A stretch of 64,000 bases of DNA from Odobenus rosmarus divergens (taxonomy: Eukaryota; Chordata; Mammalia; Carnivora; Odobenidae): positions 3,251,466-3,315,465 of the forward strand of contig NW_004450396.1 in assembly GCF_000321225.1 (NCBI RefSeq), in the 5' to 3' direction. The position numbers and the translations under genes are program-made. Shown one piece after another: positions 34,970 through 44,560 of the stretch (position 1 is its first letter; the number at the start of each line of letters is the position of its first letter). Under the pieces are notes generated by a model. The model was given only the letters and a program-made list of their open reading frames with translations, did no database searches and was not told where the DNA came from.

Positions 34970-35169
34970 GGGGCACCTGGGTGGCTCTGTTAGTTAAGCA
35001 CCCAACTCTTGATTTCGGCTCCGGTCATCATCTCTGGGTCGTGGGATCCAGCCCCACATAGGGCTCCATGCTCAGTGGGGGAGTCTGCTTGAGATTCTCT
35101 CTCTTCCTCTCCCTCTGCCCCTCCCCCCACTCTCTCTCTCTCTCTAAAATAAACAAATCTTTTAAAAAA
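34970..35169 (+). mobile_element. CAN-SINE, older type
   Basis: 'ggggcacctgggtggctctg', 'caactcttgatttcggctcc', 'tctgcttgagattctctctc', AAATAAACAAATC. It has the older 'caactcttgattt' signature, yet the 15-base duplication aagatcttctattga is perfect (34955-34969 and 35170-35184). Confidence 0.96.
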
Positions 35170-35184
35170 AAGATCTTCTATTGA

Positions 35185-35399
35185 AATCTGTTTTTTTATT
35201 CATATTTCCAACGTTATATAGATATTGTGGTGTGTATATATATATTATATATTTCATTCATATTTCCAGCATTATATGTATATATATATATACATAACAT
35301 ATATATATAAAGCATTACTTTATATATTTATATATAACATATGTATAACTATGTATGAAGAAAAAGTTAACAGAGATCTGGTTGCTTACTTTGCATGCC
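35185..35399. repeat. AT-rich microsatellite with a diverged 58-bp duplication
   Basis: TA dinucleotide runs (35234-35350) lie around two copies of 'catatttccaacgttatat' / 'catatttccagcattatat' spaced 58 bases apart (35201 and 35259). The TATATA stretches expand on both sides. Confidence 0.8.
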
Positions 35400-35404
35400 T
35401 TCAA

Positions 35405-35925
35405 GGGGACCTAGAATCTTGATTGACCCTTGGCCAACTTCTGGGCATGTGGCCCTCGGAATGTTCTTTATATTAGTGATTGATGATTTTGTTATTTACA
35501 TCTGGAGCAGTGGATCATCCTAGCTTGTCAGGTTGATTTGCACAAACAGCAAGATGGATAAGGTTTACCTATTTTCATCGTTGAGGTTCTGAGTTTCAGT
35601 TATTATGGCTGGTTGACTAGCAGGATATACCTATGTGTTCAGCGCCCCGTGAAAGCCTCAGACCCTGGAACTTGAATGGGCTTTCTTGGGCATAGACACT
35701 CCAGTCATGTCATGGTAGCTCTCCATCAGAAAGATGGTACACCGTTTGTGGCCTCAGGTGAGGAGAGACTCAGAATCCCTTCCCGGCCTAACTGTATTCC
35801 CCCAGTGCATCTTTTCTCTGCTGTTTTTGCTCTGTATTTATTGTCATAATAAATCTCAGCCACCGGTACAACCTGCTATTGAGTCTTGTGTTTCTAGTGA
35901 ATCAACAAATGTAAGGCAATTATAG
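35405..35925 (+). mobile_element. Probable ERV LTR, plus strand, family not named
   Basis: 'tgattgacccttggccaact' ... 'tgtatttattgtcataataa' (AATAAA near 35849) followed by 'atctcagccaccggtacaac', 'ctgctattgagtcttgtgtt', 'tctagtgaatcaacaaatgt'. This polyadenylation/U5 arrangement is typical of an ERV LTR. No viral coding remnant is adjacent. Confidence 0.55.
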
Positions 35926-36474
35926 GAATATCAAAACATATTATTAACCATATTATCTACCAGACACAATTCCCTAAATATTCAAATATAGAAATGTTTA
36001 CACTTTAGGAATCCACAAATCCAAACGTATTATCTGGATTAACCCCTCCATCCATCAGGGGTTTTATCGAAAACAATTTAACAATATTTAGCATGTATTA
36101 CCTTATTCAAAATTATTTTATTAATTACATCTACTATAACTTTAGTTGCTTGGTTTTGCATTTCATCTTTTAAGCCACGTGTAGCAACATTTGATGTTAA
36201 TGCTTATTTTCTGTGTAAATGTTCTGCTATAATGTTAGCAACTATGGTTTCTGCCAAAGGAATAAAATTCCCAGTATCACACTCAAGAGGTTCCTTGGAT
36301 GATCCTTTTGTGTTGCACATTTTTTTTTTTGCCAAAATCTGTGTTGTCTGTATGTACATTCAAGAACAGCTGAATATTGGTCCTCATAGTCTCTGCAGCT
36401 TTCATTTGTTTTCACATCAAATTTAACTTCAAATACATACCACTATTATTGAAGTTTTATGAAAACTAATCATT
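35926..36474. other. AT-rich unique sequence
   Basis: Nothing recognised. Confidence 0.4.
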
Positions 36475-37078
36475 GAATTGGTTTTCTACCACTGCATAAC
36501 AAATTACCACAAACTGAGTGGCTTAAAACAATACCCATTTATCAGCTCAGATCTGTAGGGCAGGAGTTCCGATATGGCACACCTGGATTCTCGGCTCTGG
36601 TTCTCCCAAAGCTGAATTCATGATACTGACTGGTTGCTTTCTCCTCTGGAGTTCAGGGTCCTCTTCCAGCTCCTTGAAGTTGTTGTCAGAATTTAGTTCC
36701 TTGCGGTCATAGGACTGAGGTCCCTCTTCTTGCTGGTTGTCAGACAGGGCTGTGCGTAACTCCTAGGGACTACTCTCAGTCCTTCAGCCTGTGGTCCCCT
36801 CTGTCTTCAAAGCCATCAGTAGAGACTCTTCTGTGTATCAAATAGCCCTCCCATTCAAATCTCCATCTCTACGAAGAGCTCAGTCCCTTTTAAGGGCTCA
36901 CCTGATGAGATCAGGGGAACCAATCTCCTTTTCCTGAAGTTAGCTACAGTAATCTAATGATGGAGGGACAGTCTGTCATTCATGGTTCATGCTCACATTC
37001 AAAGGGAGGGGAGGGGATTATACTGGGGGTGTGTATATCACCAGGCAGCAAACTTGGAGACTAGAATTCTGCCTTCTA
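36475..37078 (-). mobile_element. MLT1-like LTR, minus strand
   Basis: 'tctaccactgcataacaaat', 'taccacaaactgagtggctt', 'ggtcataggactgaggtccc', 'tcaaagggaggggaggggat', 'ggtgtgtatatcaccaggca'. This is the reversed MaLR LTR order. Solitary. Confidence 0.8.
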
Positions 37079-37434
37079 CTAAGTCATTTTACTTTCTTCA
37101 TGATTACTAAGACTTTATGATAAATGGTGACTATCTTTTTATACATTCTTATTTTTCAGGGAATTTTTTCCATCCTGAAGGAATTTGCAATTTAGCAAAA
37201 TATTTTGAGGTAAAATAAAGAAACCAAAGTGTGGTAGTTTTTTTGGATACTTAAAAGATTTATGTGTAATAGGCTTCTAAAACATCATATCTGTAATTTG
37301 GAAAAATAAATTTTCTTAATTGATAGTGTTAATTTTCTGTAGTAGCATGCTATTGTTTATTATTCAAATTACAAGGTTATATGCCTGCATCAGGGGAAAG
37401 TATATTAGGTTTAGTGGATTCTTCAGGTTTGAGG

Positions 37435-37675
37435 TAGTGTTCCATGATTCATTGTTTGTGCATAACACCCAGTGCTCCACGCAGAACGTGCCCTCTTTAA
37501 TACCCATCCCCACCCCCCTCCCCTCTAGAACCCTCAGTTTGTTTTTCAGAGTCCATCGTCTCTCATGGTTTGTCTCCCCCTCCAACTTACTCCCCTTCAT
37601 TCTTCCCCTCCTGCTATCTTCTTCTTTTTTTTTTCCTTAACATATATTGCATTATTTGTTTCAGAGGTACCTCTT
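37435..37675 (-). mobile_element. Carnivore L1 3' UTR fragment, both ends missing
   Basis: 'gttccatgattcattgtttg', 'acacccagtgctccacgcag', 'ctagaaccctcagtttgttt', 'tctccccctccaacttactc', 'ttaacatatattgcattatt'. It is nearly identical to bases ~50198-50449 of the young L1 below. The terminal ~60 bases and poly-A are absent, and the fragment stops at 'tttcagaggtac'. No target duplication was found. Confidence 0.9.
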
Positions 37676-37731
37676 GTCCAACAGGATACGGTATATGCTA
37701 AACCATTGCACGGTGAGTCTCCTTTTTGCCC

Positions 37732-37896
37732 TTGAGAGAGAGAGAGAGAGAGAGAGCATGAGAAGGGGGAGGGTCAGAGGGAGAAGAAGACTCCCTGCTC
37801 AGCAGGGAGCGCAATGCGGGACTCGATCCCGGGACTCCAGGATCACGACCTGAGCCGAAGGCAGTCGCTTAACCAACTGAGCCACCCAGGCACCCC
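37732..37896 (-). mobile_element. CAN-SINE, minus strand, tail deleted
   Basis: Starts abruptly at ttgagagagag, lacking the poly-T and aaagattttatttatt part that should precede it, then runs normally to gagccacccaggcacccc. No target duplication is evident. A deletion after insertion, perhaps together with the adjacent truncated L1, would explain this. Confidence 0.93.
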
Positions 37897-38499
37897 ACAA
37901 AGTTTTATACAAAGTTGGAATATTGGAAACAAAGTCAGTTCAAAATAAGAAGAGGCATTTGGGCCCCCAACTTTGTACAAGTAAGAAGCAGGGAAAGAGT
38001 TACTCACCTGCAAACACAAGCCATTTCTAAAGAAAAGGAAGAATAAATCAAAGGGTAACCTCAAGAGTCAAGGAGAACTATTCTCAAGGAGAAGGACTGG
38101 ACCCAAATTAAGAACTGTTTTCTGCCCCTAGAGTTGGAAAAAGTGGCAACATGTGTCTCTCTGAATTTTAGAATTGCTATAAACCAGTAACTGCTATGTG
38201 CTTCCCATCTCTCCTCATCTTCTTGGATGGGTATATATATTGTAATTATCCTATCACTTCTTCACCATGTAGGTTGTATATTTAGTTCACAGGGCTCTAT
38301 GACCTAGAAACCTCATCTGAAGAGCTATATCTAAAGGTCAATACCTGAGGAGATCCTTGATTTAGATGATGAGATCTAGAATTTAAGCTGATACCATAAT
38401 GGGAAGAAACTTTGGGAAGAGGGAGTGAGTATATTTCTACATAGGAGATAGATGAATGTTGTACCAGAAGGCAGGCTGTGGTAGATTTGTGCTGGGCTG
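37897..38499. other. Unique sequence
   Basis: No gene or repeat recognised. Confidence 0.4.
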
Positions 38500-38862
38500 A
38501 AAGTTCCAAAATTATCCCATTCCCATGACTGGCTCTTGGTGCTGGCCATTGGTTGGGAGTTTAGCTGTGGTTGTCAGCTGGGGGCCTCTGTTCTCCTCTT
38601 TGTAACCCCCTCTAATTTGTTCCTTAAGCTTCCTTTACAACAGGGTGGCTAGTATGTGGTAGTTTCCAAGAAGAAGCATTTCAAGAGGAGAAAGCAGAAG
38701 TTGCAGATTACTTACACAGTGTCACTTGTGCCACATTCTACAGGTCAAAACAAGTCACAAGACAGCCCAGATCTATTATGAGAGGGAGACTACACAGTGG
38801 AGAAAACTCTAAGGGGTGTGGTTTGTTGGTGGCCATCTTTGGAACCTAACTGCCACAGTTTA
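38500..38862 (-). mobile_element. MLT1-like LTR fragment, minus strand
   Basis: 'ttgtcagctgggggcctctg', 'aagaagcatttcaagaggag', 'agaagttgcagattacttac', 'aaaacaagtcacaagacagc', 'ggtggccatctttggaacct', 'aactgccacag' follow the reversed 5' half of a MaLR-type LTR. Diverged. Confidence 0.6.
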
Positions 38863-39059
38863 AATTTTACAATTTTTTTCCAAAATTTCATTCAGTAATA
38901 AATTTTTTTTCCCATTTTCTTCTCCAATGGCTTTCTATTTTCCATTTTCTAATTATCTATACAGAATAACATATGTATATATACATTTACATTTTTTTCT
39001 TTCTAACATTGGAGGATAATTAGTATAAAAGCTTAGTATTTTAGTTTAGATTTTATTGT

Positions 39060-39265
39060 ATTTTTTCAGTTAAAAATTTTTAATTGTGGTAAAAATACAT
39101 ATGAAATTTACCATCTTAACCATTTCTAAGTGTACAGTTCAGAAGTATTAAGCATATACACATTGTCATGCAGCAGATCTCTAGAACATTTTTATCCTGC
39201 CAAACAGAAACTTTATGCCCATTAAACACCAACTCCGCATTTCTCCTCCTAATCATTTCTCAATT
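39060..39265 (-). mobile_element. L1M 3' UTR fragment, minus strand
   Basis: 'aattgtggtaaaaatacata', 'tttaccatcttaaccatttc', 'taagtgtacagttcagaagt', 'cagatctctagaacattttt', 'gcccattaaacaccaactcc' match the reverse strand of the old L1M 3' UTR. Confidence 0.85.
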
Positions 39266-39719
39266 TTAAATAATGTTAAATAATTTTAATTTTTTATGAT
39301 TATGAAATTTCTATAGCAACAAAAACCAATGGCTATAATTAGCATATCATTATATTATAATCTTTAATTTATGTCTATTTAATGCTCACTTATTGATTAT
39401 TAATAGTCAAGTCACATCACTTACAGTGGAAATACTTGTAGATGTGAGTTGAGAACTCAGCAATACAGTTCTGGTATAGTAAACAAGGAGCAGACTCTCT
39501 GAATTGCATTAGGATATGTCAAATTGTGCTTAGGCATTAAGAGTATAAGAAATTTACTTTAAAGATGCACATCAGTGTATCAGTTGAAAAAGCATCTTCT
39601 CATTTAGATGCACAGATTACTGCAATATTGTTGGATCAAAAAGGTCTTTCAATGATTAGACTTGCTCCTCTGAGACCAGTTCCAAAGTTCCATGATTTGT
39701 CCATTTGCATTGTCCGCTG
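39266..39719. other. AT-rich unique sequence
   Basis: Nothing recognised. Confidence 0.4.
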
Positions 39720-39906
39720 CACTCTGTCCTCTCAGGCCCTCGCTATCTAACTTTATCCTACTTCATTAGTCTCCTATCTGTCCTTTCCCTGAAACTTCTT
39801 TTGGCTTCAATCCACCCTATATACTGTTGCCAAATTAATTTCCCTAAAACCAAGTTCTGATCCTGTCAACCACAACTGAAAAATACTTAATGAATTTCTA
39901 TGGCTT
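39720..39906 (+). repeat. L2 relic
   Basis: 'attagtctcctatctgtcct', 'tcaatccaccctatatactg', 'ttgccaaattaatttcccta', 'aaaaccaagttctgatcctg' recall the L2 3' UTR (ctcctaactggtctcc..., tcaatccatcctccacac..., atctttctaaaa..., tctgatcatgtcac). It stops where the MER5-like element begins. Confidence 0.65.
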
Positions 39907-39907
39907 A

Positions 39908-40100
39908 AAACGGTCATTCTCAAATGTTGCTGAACATGAGAAGCAACTGGAGAGCTTTTAAATATTTTGATACCCAAGACATACTCCAATCTAATTAAAT
40001 CAGAAGCTCGCAGCAGTAGACTGGGGTGGGAATGAGAGCCAGGTTAGTAGTTTTACAACGCTCCAGGTGATTCCAACGCAGTCAAGGTTGAGATGTGAGG
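39908..40100 (+). mobile_element. MER5A-like hAT relic
   Basis: 'cggtcattctcaaatgttgc', 'gagaagcaactggagagctt', 'aaatcagaagctcgcagcag', 'actggggtgggaatgagagc', 'ctccaggtgattccaacgca' follow the nonautonomous hAT element MER5A. There is no coding capacity. Confidence 0.75.
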
Positions 40101-40112
40101 CTTAGAAGAGTA

Positions 40113-40298
40113 GTTAATCAGGGGTAACATTAGCCCCCATCTGTGAAGCTTTAATAACTACAGATGTCTGCTTCCTCTCTTTCTTCTTGCCCCCCAGTTA
40201 AGAGATAACAAATCATAAGAATTAACTTGGGCATTTTGTCTTTTTTAAAGGTCCACATAGGACTCTGTTGCTGCTTATGAAGAACCACTAGCCTAGAC
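40113..40298 (+). mobile_element. Second MER5-like hAT relic
   Basis: 'tctgtgaagctttaataact', 'acagatgtctgcttcctctc', 'gggcattttgtcttttttaa', 'atgaagaaccactagcc' match the middle and terminal inverted repeat (gagaaccactg) of a MER5-type element. It lies head-to-tail beside the first one. Confidence 0.5.
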
Positions 40299-40337
40299 TA
40301 ATTAAAGATAACTTAATCAGATAAAAATTTTAAAAGT

Positions 40338-40493
40338 GGGGCGCCTGGGTAGCTCAGTTGGTTAATGGCCTGCCTTCGGCTCAGGTCATGATCCCAGGGT
40401 GGAGCCTGCTTCTCCCTCTCCCTCTGCCACTCCCCCTGCTTGTGCTCTTTCACTCTCTCTCTGTGTCAAATAAATAAATAAAATCTTTAAAAA
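40338..40493 (+). mobile_element. CAN-SINE with internal deletion
   Basis: Head gggcgcctgggtagctcagt, 'cggctcaggtcatgatccca', then 'gggtggagcctgcttctccc': about 35-40 bases that normally carry 'gatcgagccccgcatcgggc' are missing. Tail AAATAAATAAATAAAATC. Flanks aattttaaaagt / aatttaaaagt. Confidence 0.95.
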
Positions 40494-40504
40494 AATTTAA
40501 AAGT

Positions 40505-40861
40505 ATTGCTTGATTATGGTGGTATAAGTGGGAACCAAGAATGAAAACTCCTTGTTCCATCTATAAATGGGAAATGACAAACACTACAGTTAACATTGAT
40601 GGCTTTACTTTTAGAAATCAAGAGGCAAGTTCAAATCTGAATTAGGCTTTCTAGACTATTACAATGACCTTGGCCAATCACCTACATGGAGCTGGAGGGA
40701 CCGAGTAACACATGGCCTACTTTACAGCTTACTGGGGAAATAGGGTCTCATCCCTTAAGGATCACCAGAGCAGAAACTTCATCGATGTTATTCTAGACCA
40801 CCTTCTCAGAACCAAGAACAGTGTTTGGTTCAGATTAGATATTCAAAAAATATTTTGATGG
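40505..40861. other. Unique sequence, perhaps a decayed MIR
   Basis: 'caagttcaaatctgaattag' and 'acaatgaccttggccaatca' faintly recall MIR. Too weak to call. Confidence 0.35.
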
Positions 40862-40896
40862 CAAACAAACAAACAAACAAAAAAAACAGACTCCTG

Positions 40897-41105
40897 GGAC
40901 GCCTGGGTGGCAAAGTCGGTTAAGCCTCTGCCTTCAGCTCAGGTCATGAACCCAGGGTCCTGGGATCAAGCCCCACATCGGGCTCCCAGCTCAGCGGGAA
41001 GCCTGCTTCCCCCTCTGCCTGCTACTCCCCCTGTTTGTGCACTCACACACTCTGTCTCTCTCTCTCTCACTCTCTGACAAATAAATAAATAAAATCTTTA
41101 AAAAC
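40897..41105 (+). mobile_element. CAN-SINE inserted in CAAA-rich sequence
   Basis: 'gacgcctgggtggcaaagtc', 'gcctctgccttcagctcagg', 'ccccacatcgggctcccagc', tail AAATAAATAAATAAAATC. Both sides carry caaacaaacaaa runs followed by cagactc / cagagtc (40862-40896 and 41108-41143), consistent with a long duplicated target that was itself a microsatellite. Confidence 0.95.
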
Positions 41106-41149
41106 AACAACAACAAAACAAACAAACAAAAAACCCCAGAGTCTTAAAT

Positions 41150-41440
41150 ATAGAAAACTAACTGGTGGTTGCAAGAGGGTGGTGGGAAGGGAGATGGATG
41201 ATTGGATAAGGGGATTAAAAGCTACAGACTTCAGTCATAAAATAATAAGCGACAGAGATGAAAAGCACAGCATAGGGAGTATAGTCAATATATTGTAATA
41301 ACATTTTTTTGTGACAGATGGTGACTCTACTTCTTATGGTGAGCATTGAGTAATATATAGAATTGTTGAAATCATGTTGTACACCTGAAACTAATATAAC
41401 ACCATATGTTAATTATACTTCAATAATAAATAAATAAATA
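41150..41440 (+). mobile_element. L1 3' UTR fragment, plus strand
   Basis: 'ggtggttgcaagagggtggt', 'tcagtcataaaataataagc', 'agcatagggagtatagtcaa', 'gttgtacacctgaaactaat', 'accatatgttaattatactt', then AATAAATAAATAAATAA. This is a standard L1 3' terminal order. Confidence 0.8.
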
Positions 41441-41716
41441 AGCAAACATTTTGATAAGGAAATGCAATTTTCCAATTAATATAATCCAATTTAATCACCT
41501 CACCTCAATACCTCCTACTTAATTGTAAAAGAAGTCATCCATCTTTCAAACACCAGATGTTTAGCCTTGCAGGTACCATAGATTCTCTGTCCCATGGTGT
41601 ACCTGTTAAGCACCAATCGTGCATAGATCAGAGGACCTTTATCCCCAATGCAGTCACGGCTGCTGGTTCTAAATCTCAGTCTCTCACAGGTCACAGAGGT
41701 GCCTCAACATGGCCTC

Positions 41717-42122
41717 AGTATTAATTTCCTAGAACTGCCACAAGAAAGGACCACAGACTGGGTGGCTTAGCATAATAGAAATGTATTGTCTCACGGTTCT
41801 GGAGGTCAGCAGTATGAAATCAAGGTGTCGGCCAGGCTCCCTCTGAAGGTATCTCAGCCCTGTTAGTTCTTTGGCTTGTGACTGCATAACTCCAGTCTTC
41901 ACATGGCAGCCTCCCCAGGTGTGTATCCATTTCTAGATTTCTTCATTCTATATGATGCCAGTCACATTGGATCAGAGGCCTACCCTATTCCAGTATAACC
42001 TCATCTTAACTAATTACATCTGTAATGACCTATTTCCAAATAAGGTTGCATTCTGAGATACTGGGCGTTTTAGGACTTTAACATATACAATTTTGGTAGG
42101 GGCACCCTTCAACTCATTACAG
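41717..42122 (-). mobile_element. MLT1-type LTR, minus strand
   Basis: 'ttaatttcctagaactgcca', 'tgtattgtctcacggttctg', 'gaaatcaaggtgtcggccag', 'tctttggcttgtgactgcat', 'ctaattacatctgtaatgac', 'tccaaataaggttgcattct', 'caactcattacag'. Clear MLT1 in reverse, solitary. Confidence 0.9.
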
Positions 42123-43478
42123 GCTCTAAGGACAACTATTAGTTCATAACCACTGGCTCAGCCATTATTCCCAAAGCATTCTGAAGTCCAGAGGAGCTTC
42201 CAAAACTTAGCTATCAACCTCCTGGTTCTACTGTTGAGCCCAGTCAAAGTTTCCCCTCAAGATTTGTTCCCAAGTGGGGGCCCATGGTGACCTTCCTGTC
42301 CACAGGCCATCTGTCTACCCTGAGAGAAAATCTTAACTTAATATTTCAAAGAGAGGGGATTATGGTATTCTTCCCCTCCTTTCAAAAAGCCCCTGGTTTC
42401 CTTTTTCATATTGCTCCCCTTTAAAACATCCAGCAAACCCAGTAAAGAGTCACGGAGAAGTTCCAGCTTAAGCGCATCAAAATTTCCCAACGCTCTGACT
42501 GCAGCAATTTGCTCATTGATATGCAAACCAACCAGGGCAAGACTTTTGCTTGAAGTTTAGAGAAGTTCTCTCCTTTCTTTGAACCTAGAGCTCAGAGCAT
42601 TTAAACCTAGATCCCCATCACACAGAGAGATACTTTGCATGAGAGTACAAGCCCTCAGAGCCAGAAGCAGAGCACAGGGTTAGAGAAGAGTCCTTAGGAC
42701 ATTCTTTAAGCTTCTGCTTCAAGCTCTATCTGATGACCTTTTTAGGTACATAAGTTATGAAACGCTCTTTCTCTTTTCCTTTTTCCTCAAGTCAGCTTGA
42801 GTTGGGTTTCTAAAGATATTGAAAAGAATGATAACCAATGAATACCTGTCGACTGGGGAGCCCACCTCTTACCTTAAACCTTCCCTACGTCCTACCTTAG
42901 CAAGGAGATGATGATAAAATGTGGTATCAGGATTACCTTTCTATGGTAAAACTAGCCTCCTCTTACTACCTCTCACCCAGACCTGGTCATGTAATAATCC
43001 CAGCCAAAATTACAAGAACTTTAAAGATATCCAGGAGTTCCAAAGATTCTTATGGTCTTGCAGATACTAAGAGTAAAGGGAAAGCCTTAGTAGAGTTTAG
43101 AGCTGGAAATGATGATGTACATGCCACCAACAAGATTCAAACAGAATTTTTTCCTAGAAGCATTCACCCAGCTGTACCTAGAAGGTTAAAGAGGAAGTAG
43201 GTTAAAGACTGAGGTAGAGGAGGAGGTAAGATAGATAATGAATTAATATTTGTACACAAAAATTTAATGGAAAAATGAAAGTGAAACTCCAAAAAAATAC
43301 AGATTATTACACTAAGTCAGGGTCTCAGAAAATTTCTATAATTATAGCATTGCATATATTCTGATACAATAATACAAAATAGAAAAAAAATCTCAGGAGA
43401 AGTTAGAGAAAAAAGGAAAAATAAAGAAGAGAGGCTGGAATAAGAAATTTGGAAGTCACCGTGGGTAAAGAAGAAATG
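42123..43478. other. Unique sequence with one unexplained frame
   Basis: No repeat recognised. The plus-strand frame 42919-43200 (93 codons) has a basic C-terminus and is free of repeats. I recognise no domain, and no promoter or poly(A) signal is obvious. The minus-strand frame 42338-42526 is short. Both are unproven. Confidence 0.4.
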
Positions 43479-43550
43479 GCATGAGCTTTAGAATCAGAAT
43501 GGAGTTGAACTCTGAGTTCTAGAACTGTAAACCAGTTACTCTATTTTTTA
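43479..43550 (+). repeat. MIR, left part (split by SINE)
   Basis: 'ggcatgagctttagaatcag', 'gttgaactctgagttctaga', 'actgtaaaccagttactcta' match the MIR 5' half (gagctttggaatcagac..., cctgggttcgaatcctggc...). It is interrupted by the minus-strand SINE. Confidence 0.75.
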
Positions 43551-43748
43551 AAAAATATTTTATTTATTTATTTTGGAGAGACAGCATGCAGGAGATCAGG
43601 TAAGGGGCAGAGGGAGAGAAAGAATCTCAAGCAGACTCTGTGTTCAGGGCAGAGCCCAGGTAGGGGCTTGATCTCAGGACCCCAAGATCATGACCTGAGC
43701 CGAAACCAAGAGCAAGATGCTCAACCTACTGAGCCACCCAGATGCCCC
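43551..43748 (-). mobile_element. CAN-SINE, minus strand, older type, inside a MIR
   Basis: 'aatattttatttatttattt', 'atctcaagcagactctgtgt', 'gatcatgacctgagccgaaa', 'ccaagagcaagatgctcaac', gagccacccagatgcccc. The 'aaaccaagag' section is of the older type. The target duplication is degraded to about ttactctatttt / atttactctttt. Confidence 0.95.
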
Positions 43749-43870
43749 TATTTACTCTTTTTAAGACTCACTTTCTTTACCTGCAAAATGAAGTTTATCA
43801 ACTTTGTATTGAGATTGTGATCATTAAATGAGAGATGAATATATATAAAATGTGTGGCATAGTGGGAACT
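43749..43870 (+). repeat. MIR, right part
   Basis: 'aagactcactttctttacct', 'gcaaaatgaagtttatcaac', 'gatcattaaatgagagatga', 'aaatgtgtggcatag' continue the MIR where the left half stops. Confidence 0.7.
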
Positions 43871-44040
43871 GAATTATAATTCTTTGTTATTGTTTTAGAA
43901 AGAGTGTTCATATTCAGAGATGATACATTTGATTATTTTAGGTGCTACGAATTGTGTGGCAGAGTATGAAATTGCTAAGACCTGAGTCTATGAAATCCGT
44001 TCACGTGTAGAATAAATGAGATAAAGTGTTGGAACTGAAG

Positions 44041-44560
44041 TCTTAAAGGAAAAGGAATTAAGACAACATGCAATGGCACGGTTTAGGGATCCACGGAACA
44101 GGACCACGCTCAGGGCAAAGAGCTGAAAGTGGCTTCAGACTGATGTAGGATCTCTGTGACAGCAGCAGCATCTGACCCGAAGCAGCTCTCTGTCACATCC
44201 AGCCCCTGGGCTCCGAAATGGTCGGCACCACAGCTGTGCCCAGGTAGGAGTGTTCCATAATCGATGATGCCACCCTCCTCCCGACAGAGCCCCTCCTTTT
44301 AGGCCCTGAATGGACACAGTGAGTGACAGAGAAAAGAAGCATACAAAGAAACCGAGCGGGGTGGAATGCATGAATAAACAAGACTCGTGCTATGGGGAGA
44401 ATGCAGCATCAGTGTTTAACTTCAGGGGCAGGACAAGCGACCAGAGGGAGAACCCTGGGGCCGGAAGCCCCGGACACCGCTTCTGAAGGGGCATCACCTG
44501 GAGCCGCGACTGGGCTGGGCTGGGGTTGGGGGTGGACTAGCCCACCACTGGAGTCCTGCG
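44041..44560. other. CpG-richer unique segment
   Basis: Counting by eye gives 18 CG dinucleotides in 520 bases, against very few in the surrounding unique DNA. No repeat is recognised. The plus strand has a consensus donor cccag|gtaggag (about 44240). The minus strand has an acceptor-like pyrimidine tract ending ccattcag at 44306. Opposing frames (44135-44371 and 44193-44381 minus, 44392-44607 plus) show no known domain. It could be a regulatory element, an unannotated exon or a decayed retrocopy. Confidence 0.4.
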
